64,000 bases of DNA from Alicyclobacillus sacchari (GCF_004366795.1 NZ_SORF01000007.1:95963-159962); one strand, 5' to 3'. Shown: positions 1 through 8,490, counted from the first letter of the stretch. The notes: generated by a model from the sequence alone, not told the origin. Program-made: numbers and translations.

Positions 1-2
1 CC

Positions 3-461
3 CTGCAGGACGTGAAGACCCAGCTCACCGAGTGTGCCATATGCTGCAACATCACGGAGTCGTCCCCGTGCTCCATCTGTCAGGATCCGCGCCGGGACAA
101 GCTCGTCATTTGTGTCGTCCAAGAGCCGAAAGATGTCATGGCCATGGAGAGGACACACGAGTACAATGGCACGTATCACGTTCTGCACGGTGCCATCTCG
201 CCGATGGAGGGCATCGGTCCGCAGGACATTCGCATCAAGGAGCTGGTTGTGCGCGTGGGCGAAGGAGACATCGACGAGGTCATTTTGGCGACCAACCCGA
301 ATGTCGAGGGCGAGGCCACGGCGATGTATATCTCGCGCCTGCTCAAGCCGTTTCATGTCAAGATCACGCGTATTGCGCATGGCTTGCCAGTTGGCGGCGA
401 TTTGGAGTATGCGGACGAGGTCACCCTCGCCAAGGCGCTCGAGGGCCGGCGAGCTTTGTGA
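3..461 (+). CDS. recR: Recombination protein RecR, 3' part only
   Basis: RecR works with RecO/RecF to load RecA onto gapped DNA. The reading frame is open from base 3 and the 152 visible residues start inside the protein; RecR is usually about 198 residues, so roughly the N-terminal 45 (helix-hairpin-helix region) lie left of the window. A four-cysteine zinc finger is seen at the start (CAIC, then CSIC), followed by the Toprim domain with VVQEPKD and the [11 protein letters not shown] signature typical of RecR. It is the first gene of the recR-yaaL-bofA order known from Bacillus. It ends in a strong intrinsic terminator 40 bp downstream. Identity is very secure; only the truncation by the window edge limits it. 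Confidence 0.96.
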   Translation: MQDVKTQLTECAICCNITESSPCSICQDPRRDKLVICVVQEPKDVMAMERTHEYNGTYHVLHGAISPMEGIGPQDIRIKELVVRVGEGDIDEVILATNPNVEGEATAMYISRLLKPFHVKITRIAHGLPVGGDLEYADEVTLAKALEGRRAL

Positions 462-503
462 GCAATCGGGTACAAAAAGACAAACTGTATCAAACGGAAT
501 CCA

Positions 504-526
504 GGCGGCCGCTGGCCGCCTTTTTT
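504..526 (+). terminator. Intrinsic terminator after recR
   Basis: Perfect 7-bp GC stem GGCGGCC/GGCCGCC with a GCT loop, followed directly by six T. It closes the recR transcript. Confidence 0.9.
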
Positions 527-621
527 GCGTTCCCGGCGTCCAGATGTTTATAACCATCCAGTCATATTCGCCGTTTCTCCCGCCTATGATGTACTAACTT
601 GGACAAGGGAGGGACTGGACC

Positions 622-993
622 GTGACGCACTCGGAAACCAGACCAGTCGCCGTGGACGGTGCGACAAGGACACCCATGTTGCCCGTGGCAGCGAAAGCAA
701 ATCACGCCCCGCACGCCGATCACGATGCCGTCCTTAGCAGACACGACCTCGATATTGATCCTATCAATCCTGAGAAATTTCTGCGTGAAATCCTGAAGAG
801 CCATCGCGAGTTGGAAATTGCCCGCAGGCAATTTGAATACGTCTCTGATCCGCTCTTGATTGATCACATTGTGTTCCGCATCGGGGCCGCCGAGCGCCAG
901 TTGAACTACTTGTTTCGACTTGCGCGGGAACATGGGATCTCATTTGACGGACAGCAATGGGACTGGACGTCGGACGAATGGCGGATCGATTAG
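622..993 (+). CDS. yaaL: YaaL family protein (DUF2508)
   Basis: Small 123-residue protein of unknown function that accompanies recR and bofA in spore formers. The diagnostic DUF2508 core is present: an acidic/basic helix with REILKSHRELEIA, then FEYVSDPLLIDH, and an amphipathic C-terminal helix RQLNYLFRLAREHG. The GTG start at 622 follows GGAGGGACTG. The N-terminal 45 residues are variable and low in conserved features. No membrane segment or catalytic motif is seen. Its place between recR and bofA supports the family call; no function should be inferred beyond that. Confidence 0.85.
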   Translation: MTHSETRPVAVDGATRTPMLPVAAKANHAPHADHDAVLSRHDLDIDPINPEKFLREILKSHRELEIARRQFEYVSDPLLIDHIVFRIGAAERQLNYLFRLAREHGISFDGQQWDWTSDEWRID

Positions 994-1042
994 CGGATGG
1001 CTTGGACGACGCCAAGGGATCCTGCACTGGTGCGGGGAGGTG

Positions 1043-1318
1043 ATGCAAGTGCACATTTCATCGGTATGGCTTTGGGGTGGAGCTATTGTACTTGGGGTGC
1101 TCATCGTCAGTCAATTCTTTCAGCAGCCGGGCAGGGCGGCGTGGCGTATCGTTCGCAACGTCGCCCTTGGTTGCTTGTTTGTCTTCGCCGTCGATTGGAT
1201 TGGCAGCTACCTGCACTTCCACGTTCCATTTAACCCTGTCACAGCTTTGACCGCAGGTATTCTCGGTGTACCTGGTGTGGCTGCGTTGGTTGCGATGAAA
1301 TTATGGATATTTGCGTGA
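1043..1318 (+). CDS. bofA: BofA, inhibitor of pro-sigma-K processing
   Basis: BofA holds the SpoIVFB protease inactive in the mother-cell-derived outer forespore membrane until the sigma-K checkpoint is passed. The 91-residue product has two hydrophobic segments (about residues 8-25 and 37-55) and the conserved C-terminal FNPVTALTAGILGVPGVA motif of the family. ATG 1043 is annotated; GTG 1049, two codons on, has a better distance from the GGGAGG at 1035-1040 and may be the true start. The last 18 bases overlap the convergent flippase gene, so there is no space for a separate terminator. Confidence 0.92.
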   Translation: MQVHISSVWLWGGAIVLGVLIVSQFFQQPGRAAWRIVRNVALGCLFVFAVDWIGSYLHFHVPFNPVTALTAGILGVPGVAALVAMKLWIFA

Positions 1319-2989
1319 GCGAATGGTGCCGCTGCGGCGGGGTTTCCGAAAGCGCCGACCAAATCGGGCCAGGTAGCGACCAACGCCAGGAACGCTCCGC
1401 AGTTCATCGTCGCCGAGAGCGCCGGATCGAACAATGAGCAGGAGATAGAGGAGCGCGCCGACGCCGCCTGCTACGAGCAGCTGCACAATGGCGCAAAGCC
1501 GCCAAGGCGCTGTCGGCAAAACGGTCGTATATGCCCAGTGAATGAACCGGTTGACCCCAAACATGATTGCGGCGACAACGAGCGATGCCCGGAAAAACGG
1601 GCTCATCAATCGTCTCACCGAAAAGTATACCTGGCTGTATTTGCGGACAGCCGCGATGTTCAACAGCGATGAGAACAGATAGCCAATGGTGGTGGCGAGT
1701 GCAGCGCCAATCACCGAGTGTGTACCCAGGATGAGTATAAAGTTGAGGGCCGTCTTGATGGCCACGCCGATGAACATGTTGCGTACCGGCCGGTACATTT
1801 TGCCGAGACCCTGTAAGATGTACGTGGATATGAGCTCCATGCTCGCAAAGATGCTCATAAACGACACCGTCGAGATAATGGCCGATCCCGCCGTTGTTCC
1901 GAACAGTGCCTCGTTAATCGGTCGGCTTAACACGAGCAATGCCGCAGACGTCGGGAAGCTCATGAGAAACATACTGCGCAGCGTGAACACAATACTGCCC
2001 TGTAATTCTTGATGACTGCGCTTGGCTCTGGCAGCCGATACTGCGGGCAGCACAGAGACGCCGATGGCGTAGGCGAACGCCATCGGCAACATGACTAAAT
2101 ACATAGCTTGCCGCGTTAGAATGCCGTAATTGGCCACTGCTTGCAAATAACTTTGCCCAGTTGCCTGAAGTAGGTTGGTAACAGTCCAAGAGTCTACGAG
2201 ATTCGCGATTGGCACGACCAGGCCACCAAGGCTGACCGGCAGCGCCAGTCGATACACCATGCGCAGAATTTGCCCGTCGCGAAACGGGCTGTCCTCATAT
2301 CCATAGGCGCGTTCCTTGCGCCGCAACTTCCAAGCAAAGCCAATGAGCAACAGAAGTCCTGCGACGCCCCCCACAAATCCACCGAACGTGGCTGCCGCAG
2401 CCCCATCCACGGCGCGATCGCGATGCCAGACGTCGACAACCAGATAGGCTCCGACCACCATCGCAATGACGCGAAAGAGTTGTTCAAAAGTCTGCGAGTA
2501 CGCGGGGCCCTCCAGCTTCTGAAAGCCTTGCAAGTAGCCTCGCAAACCGCTCATTGCGGGCACGACGAGGAGCATCAAGGATACGGCTCGAATGGACGGC
2601 ACGTTTTGCGCCATCGACGCCTGTCCGCTTTTGAGCGAAATGACGTGGGCGAACATGGGTGCGCCAAACCACATGATGAGAAACGCGCAGATGCTAAAGA
2701 CCAACAGCGATCTCATCGTCACGCGGTAGATGTGTTCGACAACCGGCCGTTCGCCGTTGGCACGTCGTTCACTGATCAATTTCCCCATGGCCAGCGGAAA
2801 GCCGGCTGTCGCCAACTGCTGAAGGATATTGTAAATGGCGTACGCATTTCCGTAGATGCCGTTTCCGGTCTGACCAATGATGGCAGTTACCGGAATGATC
2901 CAAACAAGCCCTAAAACTTTGGCGAGGGCGACACAAATCACATAGAGAGAGGCTCCGCGGGCGAGGCTGGACGTTCCCGGTCGACTCAC
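1301..2989 (-). CDS. SpoVB/YabM-type polysaccharide flippase (MOP superfamily)
   Basis: A 562-residue polytopic membrane protein of the MurJ/SpoVB branch, which moves lipid-linked sugar precursors across the membrane; SpoVB is needed for spore cortex. It shows about 14 hydrophobic segments, an N-terminal GASLYVICVALAKVLGL start and the GIYGNAYAIYNILQQLATAGFP region typical for SpoVB/YabM. The C-terminus has a basic tail. The GTG start at 2989 follows GGAGGTGGAGAG. In B. subtilis the homologue yabM lies between spoVT and mazG; that slot is empty here, so this may be the relocated copy. Whether it is SpoVB, YabM or a third paralogue cannot be decided from the sequence alone. Confidence 0.8.
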   Translation of the reverse strand: MSRPGTSSLARGASLYVICVALAKVLGLVWIIPVTAIIGQTGNGIYGNAYAIYNILQQLATAGFPLAMGKLISERRANGERPVVEHIYRVTMRSLLVFSICAFLIMWFGAPMFAHVISLKSGQASMAQNVPSIRAVSLMLLVVPAMSGLRGYLQGFQKLEGPAYSQTFEQLFRVIAMVVGAYLVVDVWHRDRAVDGAAAATFGGFVGGVAGLLLLIGFAWKLRRKERAYGYEDSPFRDGQILRMVYRLALPVSLGGLVVPIANLVDSWTVTNLLQATGQSYLQAVANYGILTRQAMYLVMLPMAFAYAIGVSVLPAVSAARAKRSHQELQGSIVFTLRSMFLMSFPTSAALLVLSRPINEALFGTTAGSAIISTVSFMSIFASMELISTYILQGLGKMYRPVRNMFIGVAIKTALNFILILGTHSVIGAALATTIGYLFSSLLNIAAVRKYSQVYFSVRRLMSPFFRASLVVAAIMFGVNRFIHWAYTTVLPTAPWRLCAIVQLLVAGGVGALLYLLLIVRSGALGDDELRSVPGVGRYLARFGRRFRKPRRSGTIRSRKYP

Positions 2990-3012
2990 CTCTCCACCTC
3001 CATTTCGATGAG

Positions 3013-3021
3013 ATTATAGCA
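3013..3021 (-). promoter_or_regulatory. Extended -10 promoter for the SpoVB-like gene
   Basis: On the reverse strand TGC TATAAT forms an extended -10 element about 24 bp before the GTG start region. No good -35 is visible, which is common with extended -10 sites. Assignment is by pattern only. Confidence 0.5.
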
Positions 3022-3116
3022 CAGCCCGAAAATCACCGCGGAAAGCCACCATTCGGTGCAGAAACAAGGACTGGCCATGCACATAAGGTGTCTGAGAAGA
3101 CCGGGGGTGGCGACGT

Positions 3117-3725
3117 GTGACAATCGCAACGATATTGACGCTACTAGGGCTTGGTATTGCGGCAAACTTGGATAATGCGGGCGTCGGTATTGCATACGGC
3201 GTGCGGCGAATTCAAATTTCCACAATCGCAAATCTGCTTATCGCGGCCATCAGCGGCGTCGCGACACTTTTATCTGGTTGGGTGGGCAATACCGTGAGCC
3301 GTTATGTTCACCCACAGATTTCAAACTGGTTAGGCGCCGTCGTCATTATGGCGGTGGGTATTTGGGTCATCACAGAGCCCATCCGCTCGCGGCGCAAGCG
3401 GCGCCGCCGAAATAGCGGCGTGATTGGGCGGATTCTGGACGATCCTGCTGCGGCTGACTTCGACAATTCGCAATCGATCAGTTTGACAGAAGCGTCGATC
3501 CTTGGTGTTGCGCTTGCGTTGAATGCATTTGCAGGTGGTTTTGACGCAGGCGTGACGCATTTGAGCATTTGGGCAACGGTCGCATCGGTGACGGTGTTTT
3601 CCTTTATCCTACTGGGTCTCGCCGCTTATCTCGGCCGCCGTTACGCAGCACAGGCTTTGGGTGATAAGGCGACGTACATTGCGGGAGTCTTGCTGATTCT
3701 GATTGGCATCCACCAGGTGTGGTAG
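3117..3725 (+). CDS. ytaF: Sporulation membrane protein YtaF (MntP-like)
   Basis: A 202-residue protein with six predicted membrane helices arranged as two repeats, each beginning with a small-residue motif containing an acidic residue (GIAANLDNAGVGIAYGV and ALNAFAGGFDAGV). This is the layout of the MntP/YtaF family; YtaF proteins are found in spore formers. A basic loop (RSRRKRRRR) separates the halves and should face the cytoplasm. Start GTG 3117 follows GGGGGTGG. MntP itself exports manganese; transport by YtaF is not established, so a substrate is not assigned. Confidence 0.75.
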   Translation: MTIATILTLLGLGIAANLDNAGVGIAYGVRRIQISTIANLLIAAISGVATLLSGWVGNTVSRYVHPQISNWLGAVVIMAVGIWVITEPIRSRRKRRRRNSGVIGRILDDPAAADFDNSQSISLTEASILGVALALNAFAGGFDAGVTHLSIWATVASVTVFSFILLGLAAYLGRRYAAQALGDKATYIAGVLLILIGIHQVW

Positions 3726-3755
3726 GTATGGGCAAGAGCAAATTGAGACAAACTA
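3726..3755 (+). promoter_or_regulatory. Candidate sigma-F promoter for gin
   Basis: GTATG at 3726-3730, 15-bp spacer, then AGACAAACTA at 3746-3755, close to the sigma-F consensus (GYATA, GGNNANAHTR). In B. subtilis csfB/gin is transcribed by sigma-F. Pattern match only. Confidence 0.45.
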
Positions 3756-3805
3756 GAACAAGGGACATTCACCGTGTTGTCGGTATAGAGCGAAGAAGGT
3801 GATGT

Positions 3806-4015
3806 ATGATGATGGATCCAGTGGAAAGTATGCAGCCGCCGCTGGCGGAATGCATCATCTGTCACAAATCAAAGTTGTATGGCATACACGTTTGTGGCCA
3901 ATTAATCTGTCTTGATTGTGAGCGCGCGATTGTCCATTCCAACGTCGAGGACGAGGCGTATGCGCACTATGTCGAGGGAATGAAACGTATTTGGTTGTCT
4001 GCGTTGTCGTTATAG
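3806..4015 (+). CDS. gin: Anti-sigma-G factor Gin (CsfB)
   Basis: A 69-residue zinc-binding anti-sigma factor that blocks sigma-G (and sigma-E in the forespore) until engulfment is complete. The family motif is clear: CIICHKSKLYGIHVCG, then CLDCE, giving two CxxC-type knuckles, followed by a helical tail YAHYVEGMKRIW. The start is the first of three consecutive ATG codons, 6 bp after AAGAAGG. Position between bofA and yaaO matches B. subtilis, where csfB lies between bofA and yaaO/tmk. Confidence 0.92.
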   Translation: MMMDPVESMQPPLAECIICHKSKLYGIHVCGQLICLDCERAIVHSNVEDEAYAHYVEGMKRIWLSALSL

Positions 4016-4192
4016 CATGCGAGATTTCCAAACATAATCATGGAGGGCGCACGTCGGAAAACGGTGGAGAAAACGAATCTCGCCGCTTCGAGGTGCGTTT
4101 TTCGCGTAAATATGGTGGGCATGCGCTTTGATACATATATGGTGTACCCTTGTAACTTGCCATGCATCGCTTCGGACGATGTCGCTTTTCTT

Positions 4193-4201
4193 CATATGCT
4201 A
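4193..4201 (+). promoter_or_regulatory. Possible sigma-K-type -10 before the 33-codon ORF
   Basis: CATATGCTA fits CATANNNTA, with an AC 15 bp upstream (4176-4177). Spacing is slightly short compared with known sigma-K promoters. Low-confidence pattern match. Confidence 0.25.
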
Positions 4202-4245
4202 CTATATGGGCAGATGTTTTCTGCGTTAAGAAGGAGAGATTCGGC

Positions 4246-4347
4246 GTGACGAAAGTCATTTGGCCGTTATGGGGCGTCGTCTATGCTTTGGCAAGCGTCG
4301 TCACCTTTGTGGCGCTCGTGCGGTATGAGTGGAAAAAAAGGCGTTGA
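4246..4347 (+). CDS. 33-residue single-pass membrane protein, unknown
   Basis: A short ORF starting at GTG 4246 with an excellent ribosome-binding site (AAGGAGAG at 4231-4238). The product begins with TKVIWPLWGVVYALASVV, forms one hydrophobic helix of about 20 residues and ends in a positively charged tail (YEWKKRR), so an N-out/C-in or N-in small membrane protein is likely. Its last bases overlap the longest possible frame of the decarboxylase gene. A sigma-K-like -10 lies about 45 bp upstream. I do not recognise the family. The RBS and charge pattern argue that it is a real gene. Confidence 0.6.
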   Translation: MTKVIWPLWGVVYALASVVTFVALVRYEWKKRR

Positions 4348-4439
4348 TTCATGGCGTGGGTTCTGGAAGAGCGGTGGCTCCATCATTCGTACAGGAGCGT
4401 GCAAGGCCTGCGCTGATCGTGGAGAGGAGAACGAGTGCG

Positions 4440-5861
4440 TTGCTGGATCACATTTGGGGGTACGGCGGTCGCCTGGGTCATACTCCAATTCTCGATGCGT
4501 TGGAGAGGCATGCTAAGGTCGAACGGACGTCGCTGCATGTACCGGGTCATCACAGTGGTCGCCTGTTTTACGACGGTTTGTCCCCCTGGCTTGGCCAAGC
4601 ATTGCGCATCGATCTGACGGAACTACCCGGATTGGACAACCTGCATGCGGCAGAGGGCTGCATTCTCGAGTCCGAGCGGTTGACCGCGACCCATTATGGC
4701 GCTGACGCCACTTACTTTAGCGTCAACGGCGCGACAGCATGTATGATGGCCGCGATTCGAGCGTGTGTGACGCCGAAGCGGAGGCGGGTTATCCTGCTGG
4801 GCCCCTGTCATGTCAGTGTTTGGCGCGGCCTTGTGCATGCGGACGCAGAACCGGTGTGGCTGCCATCTCCTTGGCGATCGGACTTGCAGGCTTTTGAGTG
4901 CCCGCATCCAGATGCGCTGTACACGGCCCTAAAGAAGCATTCCCATGTCGCCTGTGTCGTGGTCACATCGCCGACATACCAAGGCTTTGTCGCAGACGTC
5001 GCGGGCCTTGCTGCCGCTTGTCACGACGCAGGTGTACCGCTTGTTGTAGATGAAGCGCACGGGGCTCACTTTGGACTTCACCCGATGCTTCCACCGCATA
5101 GCGTTTCGCAGGGAGCAGATATCGTCATTCAGAGTCCACACAAGACGTTGCCCTGTTTGACACAGGCGGCATGGGTACATGTGACAGGTGATGCGGCACG
5201 GTGTCGCGCGGTTCGCGATGCGCTCAGCTTCTTGCAAACCACCAGTCCGTCCTATCTGTTGCTTGCCTCGCTCGACGCGGCTCAGGCCTGGTTGACTTCC
5301 GGACGCGATACGGTGGAGGCCACGCTAGCGACACTTGCAAAGTTCCGGGAACTCGAGCCAAATCGGGATCCGATGCGCGTTTGGATACCTACGGGCGATT
5401 TTGCGGCCAGCCAGCGGTTGGCGGATGGGCTGACTAGACATGGGATGTTTCTCGAATACGCTGATGCGGCGGGGGCCCTCGCCATTTTCGGCTTTGGTCA
5501 ACACGAGCGCGAATTGGCCAAGTTCTTTGCCGTCTTGCGCAATTGGCAGGAATCTGAAGCATGGCCGATGGTGCGTCGTCATACGGATAGTCTCGAGGCC
5601 TTGTACGAACTCGGTACGAGCGAGCATGCGCTGTGCCCGCGCCAGGTTGACGAGACGACGGGTCGGATGGTGCCACTTGCACAGGCGGCAGGTCGCGTGC
5701 TCAAGCGCGCGATCGCGCCCTATCCACCGGGCGTTCCGGCGCTTTGGCCGGGGCAGACCTTGAGTGGGGATGCGGTCGCCATCCTTATGCGTTTGCGGGC
5801 GACAGGACAGACGCTGATTGGCCTCGAACTGGAGGATCAGATTGAGGTGTGCGATGACTGA
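4440..5861 (+). CDS. yaaO: Orn/Lys/Arg decarboxylase family protein (YaaO)
   Basis: PLP-dependent fold-type I enzyme of the Orn/Lys/Arg decarboxylase group I; the B. subtilis homologue next to tmk is YaaO, whose substrate is not settled. The protein shows TPILDALERHA, HVPGHHSG, the substrate/PLP region YFSVNGATACMMAA, VVDEAHGAHF, and the PLP-lysine segment ADIVIQSPHKTLPCLTQ. The C-terminal domain follows (YPPGVPALWPGQ). The frame is open back to GTG 4329; I chose TTG 4440 because it follows GGAGAGGAG at a good distance and leaves the usual short N-terminus before TPIL. GTG 4419 is an alternative. The stop overlaps tmk by 8 bp. Confidence 0.88.
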   Translation: MLDHIWGYGGRLGHTPILDALERHAKVERTSLHVPGHHSGRLFYDGLSPWLGQALRIDLTELPGLDNLHAAEGCILESERLTATHYGADATYFSVNGATACMMAAIRACVTPKRRRVILLGPCHVSVWRGLVHADAEPVWLPSPWRSDLQAFECPHPDALYTALKKHSHVACVVVTSPTYQGFVADVAGLAAACHDAGVPLVVDEAHGAHFGLHPMLPPHSVSQGADIVIQSPHKTLPCLTQAAWVHVTGDAARCRAVRDALSFLQTTSPSYLLLASLDAAQAWLTSGRDTVEATLATLAKFRELEPNRDPMRVWIPTGDFAASQRLADGLTRHGMFLEYADAAGALAIFGFGQHERELAKFFAVLRNWQESEAWPMVRRHTDSLEALYELGTSEHALCPRQVDETTGRMVPLAQAAGRVLKRAIAPYPPGVPALWPGQTLSGDAVAILMRLRATGQTLIGLELEDQIEVCDD

Positions 5862-6504
5862 CAGACGAGGGAGATTCATCACGTTCGAGGGCATCGACGG
5901 GGCTGGCAAGACGACGCAGATTGAGCGGCTGGCCGGGTGGCTGGAGGAACAGGGACGGCGGGTCGTCTGCACGCGCGAGCCTGGAGGGACGCGCATCGGC
6001 GACGCGGTCCGGGCAGTGCTGCTCAACCCCGAACATACTGAGATGACGGCACGGACCGAGGTACTCTTGTACGCGGCTTCGCGAGCGCAACTAGTTGACC
6101 AAATCATTCGGCCGGCGATAGAGGATGGGGCCGTTGTGCTGTGTGATCGGTTCGTCGATGCCTCGGTCGCATACCAAGGGGCTGGGCTTCGGATTGGCGA
6201 ACAGGCTGTGCGTGAGGTGAACACGTTTGCGCTGGGAAATCTGATGCCCGACTTAACCTTGTGGTTTGATATCGACTGGGCGCAGGCAAGTGAACGCCTC
6301 TTGGCAAGGCGCGGGGCGGGAAGACTGGATCGGATTGAGCAACGTGGCAGGGATTTTTTCGATCGCGTCGCAAACGCCTTTCGTGTACTGCAGACCACGG
6401 AACCTCGGCGTATCCAGCGGATCGACGCGCGTCGCGATGTCGAAACGATTCAGCAGGAAATCCGGCGGATCGTATGGAATCACATCAACAACGACTTGGA
6501 ATAG
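5854..6504 (+). CDS. tmk: Thymidylate kinase
   Basis: Phosphorylates dTMP to dTDP in dTTP synthesis. The 216-residue protein has the P-loop FEGIDGAGKTTQ near residues 10-21, the REPGGT motif, the DRFVDASVAYQG substrate-binding motif, and a LID region with RRGAGRLDRIE. ATG 5854 lies inside the end of yaaO, so the two are probably translationally coupled. The next gene darA follows after 13 bp, continuing the Bacillus order tmk-darA-holB without the usual yaaR. Confidence 0.96.
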   Translation: MTDRRGRFITFEGIDGAGKTTQIERLAGWLEEQGRRVVCTREPGGTRIGDAVRAVLLNPEHTEMTARTEVLLYAASRAQLVDQIIRPAIEDGAVVLCDRFVDASVAYQGAGLRIGEQAVREVNTFALGNLMPDLTLWFDIDWAQASERLLARRGAGRLDRIEQRGRDFFDRVANAFRVLQTTEPRRIQRIDARRDVETIQQEIRRIVWNHINNDLE

Positions 6505-6517
6505 GCGGGTGACCCCC

Positions 6518-6847
6518 ATGAAGTTGATGATCGCAGTCGTACAGGACAAGGACAGTGCAAAGTTGGCACAAAACTTGGTAAAAGAAAATATCAGGGCGAC
6601 CAAACTGGCTTCGACAGGCGGATTCCTTCACGCGGGCAACACCACGTTCTTGATTGGTATCGAGGATCACATGGTGGATCGCGTCAAGAGCATTATTCAG
6701 CAGTCCTGTAAGGCGCGGGAACAGGTCGTGGCCCCGATGTCGCCGATGGGCGCCAGCATGGAGTCGTACATTCCCTACCCGGTCAATGTCCAGGTTGGTG
6801 GTGCGACGGTATTTGTTCTTGACATCGAGCAGTTTGACCAGTTTTGA
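6518..6847 (+). CDS. darA: Cyclic-di-AMP receptor DarA (PII-like, YaaQ)
   Basis: Trimeric PII-like protein that binds c-di-AMP; its downstream effector is not known. The 109 residues match the exact family length. Family-typical segments are MKLMIAVVQDKD, the ligand-loop region LASTGGFLHAGNTTFLIG and the C-terminal VQVGGATVFVLD. It lies between tmk and holB, as in Bacillus. The start ATG 6518 gives the canonical N-terminus even though the Shine-Dalgarno is weak. Confidence 0.94.
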   Translation: MKLMIAVVQDKDSAKLAQNLVKENIRATKLASTGGFLHAGNTTFLIGIEDHMVDRVKSIIQQSCKAREQVVAPMSPMGASMESYIPYPVNVQVGGATVFVLDIEQFDQF

Positions 6848-6882
6848 CGGACCGCCAAAGAAAGTTGGACGGAGGAATGCAT

Positions 6883-7812
6883 GTGGCTGCAGCGGAGGAC
6901 ATGGCGAATGGATCACTCATCGGTCTGCCGCAGCCGCTGATCACATCATTGCGAGGCAAGAGCCTGTTACATGCGGTGCTACTTGTCGGCACGCCGACGG
7001 ATACGGCGCGAGCGGCTATGATGGTTGCGCGCTATTTGCTGTGTGAACGGCCTGCCGACACACCTTGTGGGACGTGTCGTGCCTGCGTGCAAATGGCGGC
7101 GGGGGTGCATCCCGACTTTCTTGAGGCAGGTACTGAAGGGTTAAAGACGGCCGACGTCGAGATGGTACAGGACTGGCTAGGGACGAAGGCACACGGCGGA
7201 TGCAAGGTCTATGTACTTCACGGCGTGGATCACATGACCGGCGTAGCGGCCAATCGCATGTTAAAGACGCTGGAAGAGCCAGAGCCTAATGTATATGCCA
7301 TTATGACGGCCAAGAATCGCCATAACGTGCTATCGACCATTCGTTCGCGTGCATTTGCGTATGATCTCGCTCCAGCAGATCCCTACACCGCCACCGATCC
7401 GGGGGCAGCAGAACAGCTTCGCCGCCTGCTGAATACGACGGAAGATCCTTCGTTTGATGGCTTCGTCGATCAAGTGATAAAATGGACGGAGATGTGGCTC
7501 GTCGAACGCGCGCCAGCATGGACGCTGGCGGCAGCGTGGCAGTCGTTATCTGAACAAATACCCGCAGAGGACAGCCTGTTGCTACTCGCAGAGTGGTTGC
7601 GCGAAGTCCTGAATGCCCGGGCGAAAATGCCGTGTGGGCGGTTTCGGGACTGGGAACAGGCCATTTTGCGCATCGCTCCCATCCTCGAGATTCATCAGTG
7701 GGCCGAAGCGATAGAGATTGTGCTGGACAGCCGTCTCCGGTTGCAGTCACACGTCGCAGCTCTGTTGAACTTCGAGCAGATGTGCATCCGTTTGCGGGAG
7801 GTTTCATCCTAA
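6883..7812 (+). CDS. holB: DNA polymerase III delta' subunit
   Basis: Clamp-loader subunit. The 309-residue protein has a degenerate P-loop (LVGTPTDTARAA instead of GxxGxGKT), the four-cysteine zinc module (CERPADTPCGTCRAC) and the SRC-like element with TLEEPEPN; these are delta' hallmarks. The frame extends upstream to TTG 6844. GTG 6883 is chosen since GGAGG at 6871-6875 is 7 bp away, while ATG 6877 would be too close. It touches ricT: the stop and the ricT ATG overlap by 1 bp. Confidence 0.9.
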   Translation: MAAAEDMANGSLIGLPQPLITSLRGKSLLHAVLLVGTPTDTARAAMMVARYLLCERPADTPCGTCRACVQMAAGVHPDFLEAGTEGLKTADVEMVQDWLGTKAHGGCKVYVLHGVDHMTGVAANRMLKTLEEPEPNVYAIMTAKNRHNVLSTIRSRAFAYDLAPADPYTATDPGAAEQLRRLLNTTEDPSFDGFVDQVIKWTEMWLVERAPAWTLAAAWQSLSEQIPAEDSLLLLAEWLREVLNARAKMPCGRFRDWEQAILRIAPILEIHQWAEAIEIVLDSRLRLQSHVAALLNFEQMCIRLREVSS

Positions 7813-8471
7813 TGTACGACATTGTCGGCGTTCGCTTTAAGCCAGCCGGGAAAATTTATTATTTTGACCCCGGCGATCTCCCGATTCACAAGGATTCGCG
7901 CGTCATTGTCGAAACAGCGCGCGGAATTGAATATGGCCGTGTGGTCGTCGATCATCGCCAGGTGACTGAGGATTCGGTCGTGTTGCCGTTGAAACAAGTG
8001 ATGCGCTTGGCAACGCCGGAAGACGAGATGACCGTTGAGGAAAACCGTGTACGTGCACGACAAGCCATGGTGACGTTTCGCGAAAAAGTCGCGAAACATC
8101 GGCTGCAAATGAAGTTGGTCGACGCTGAATATACATTTGATCGAAACAAGCTGATTTTTTACTTTACGGCGGATGGGCGCGTCGATTTTCGCGAACTCGT
8201 GAAGGATTTGGCGAGCGTATTCCGCGTTCGCATCGAGCTTCGGCAAATTGGTGTCCGTGACGAGGCGAAAATCCTTGGCGGCATTGGGCCGTGTGGCCGT
8301 CTGCTGTGTTGTTCGACGTGGATGGGGGAATTTGACCCCGTATCCATTCGGATGGCCAAGGATCAAAGTTTATCGCTTAACCCGTCCAAAATTTCGGGTT
8401 TGTGCGGCCGTTTGATGTGTTGTTTGAAATTTGAGAACGATTCGTACCAAGACCAAGACGCGATGGCGTAA
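7812..8471 (+). CDS. ricT: RicT (YaaT), RNase Y regulatory complex subunit, short form
   Basis: RicT, with RicA and RicF, forms a complex carrying [4Fe-4S] clusters that steers RNase Y mRNA processing and affects sporulation and competence. The PSP1 C-terminal-type domain is intact, with VIFYF-like strands, RVDFRELVKDLA, IGVRDEAKILGGIGPCG and two cysteine groups (CGRLLCC and CGRLMCC). The protein stops at 219 residues, shortly after the second cysteine group; B. subtilis YaaT has about 275. The missing part is the C-terminal tail that normally follows. Start ATG 7812 follows GGGAGG. Confidence 0.92.
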   Translation: MYDIVGVRFKPAGKIYYFDPGDLPIHKDSRVIVETARGIEYGRVVVDHRQVTEDSVVLPLKQVMRLATPEDEMTVEENRVRARQAMVTFREKVAKHRLQMKLVDAEYTFDRNKLIFYFTADGRVDFRELVKDLASVFRVRIELRQIGVRDEAKILGGIGPCGRLLCCSTWMGEFDPVSIRMAKDQSLSLNPSKISGLCGRLMCCLKFENDSYQDQDAMA

Positions 8472-8490
8472 AAGAGGTTGGTGTCCGCAC

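Noticed and set aside
4040..4239. Possible 69-codon gene upstream of the 33-codon ORF
   Set aside because: No usable RBS and no family pattern; its end overlaps the well-initiated small ORF in another frame.
5325..6398. 357-codon reverse frame opposite yaaO/tmk
   Set aside because: No RBS, no family resemblance; both plus-strand genes are certain.
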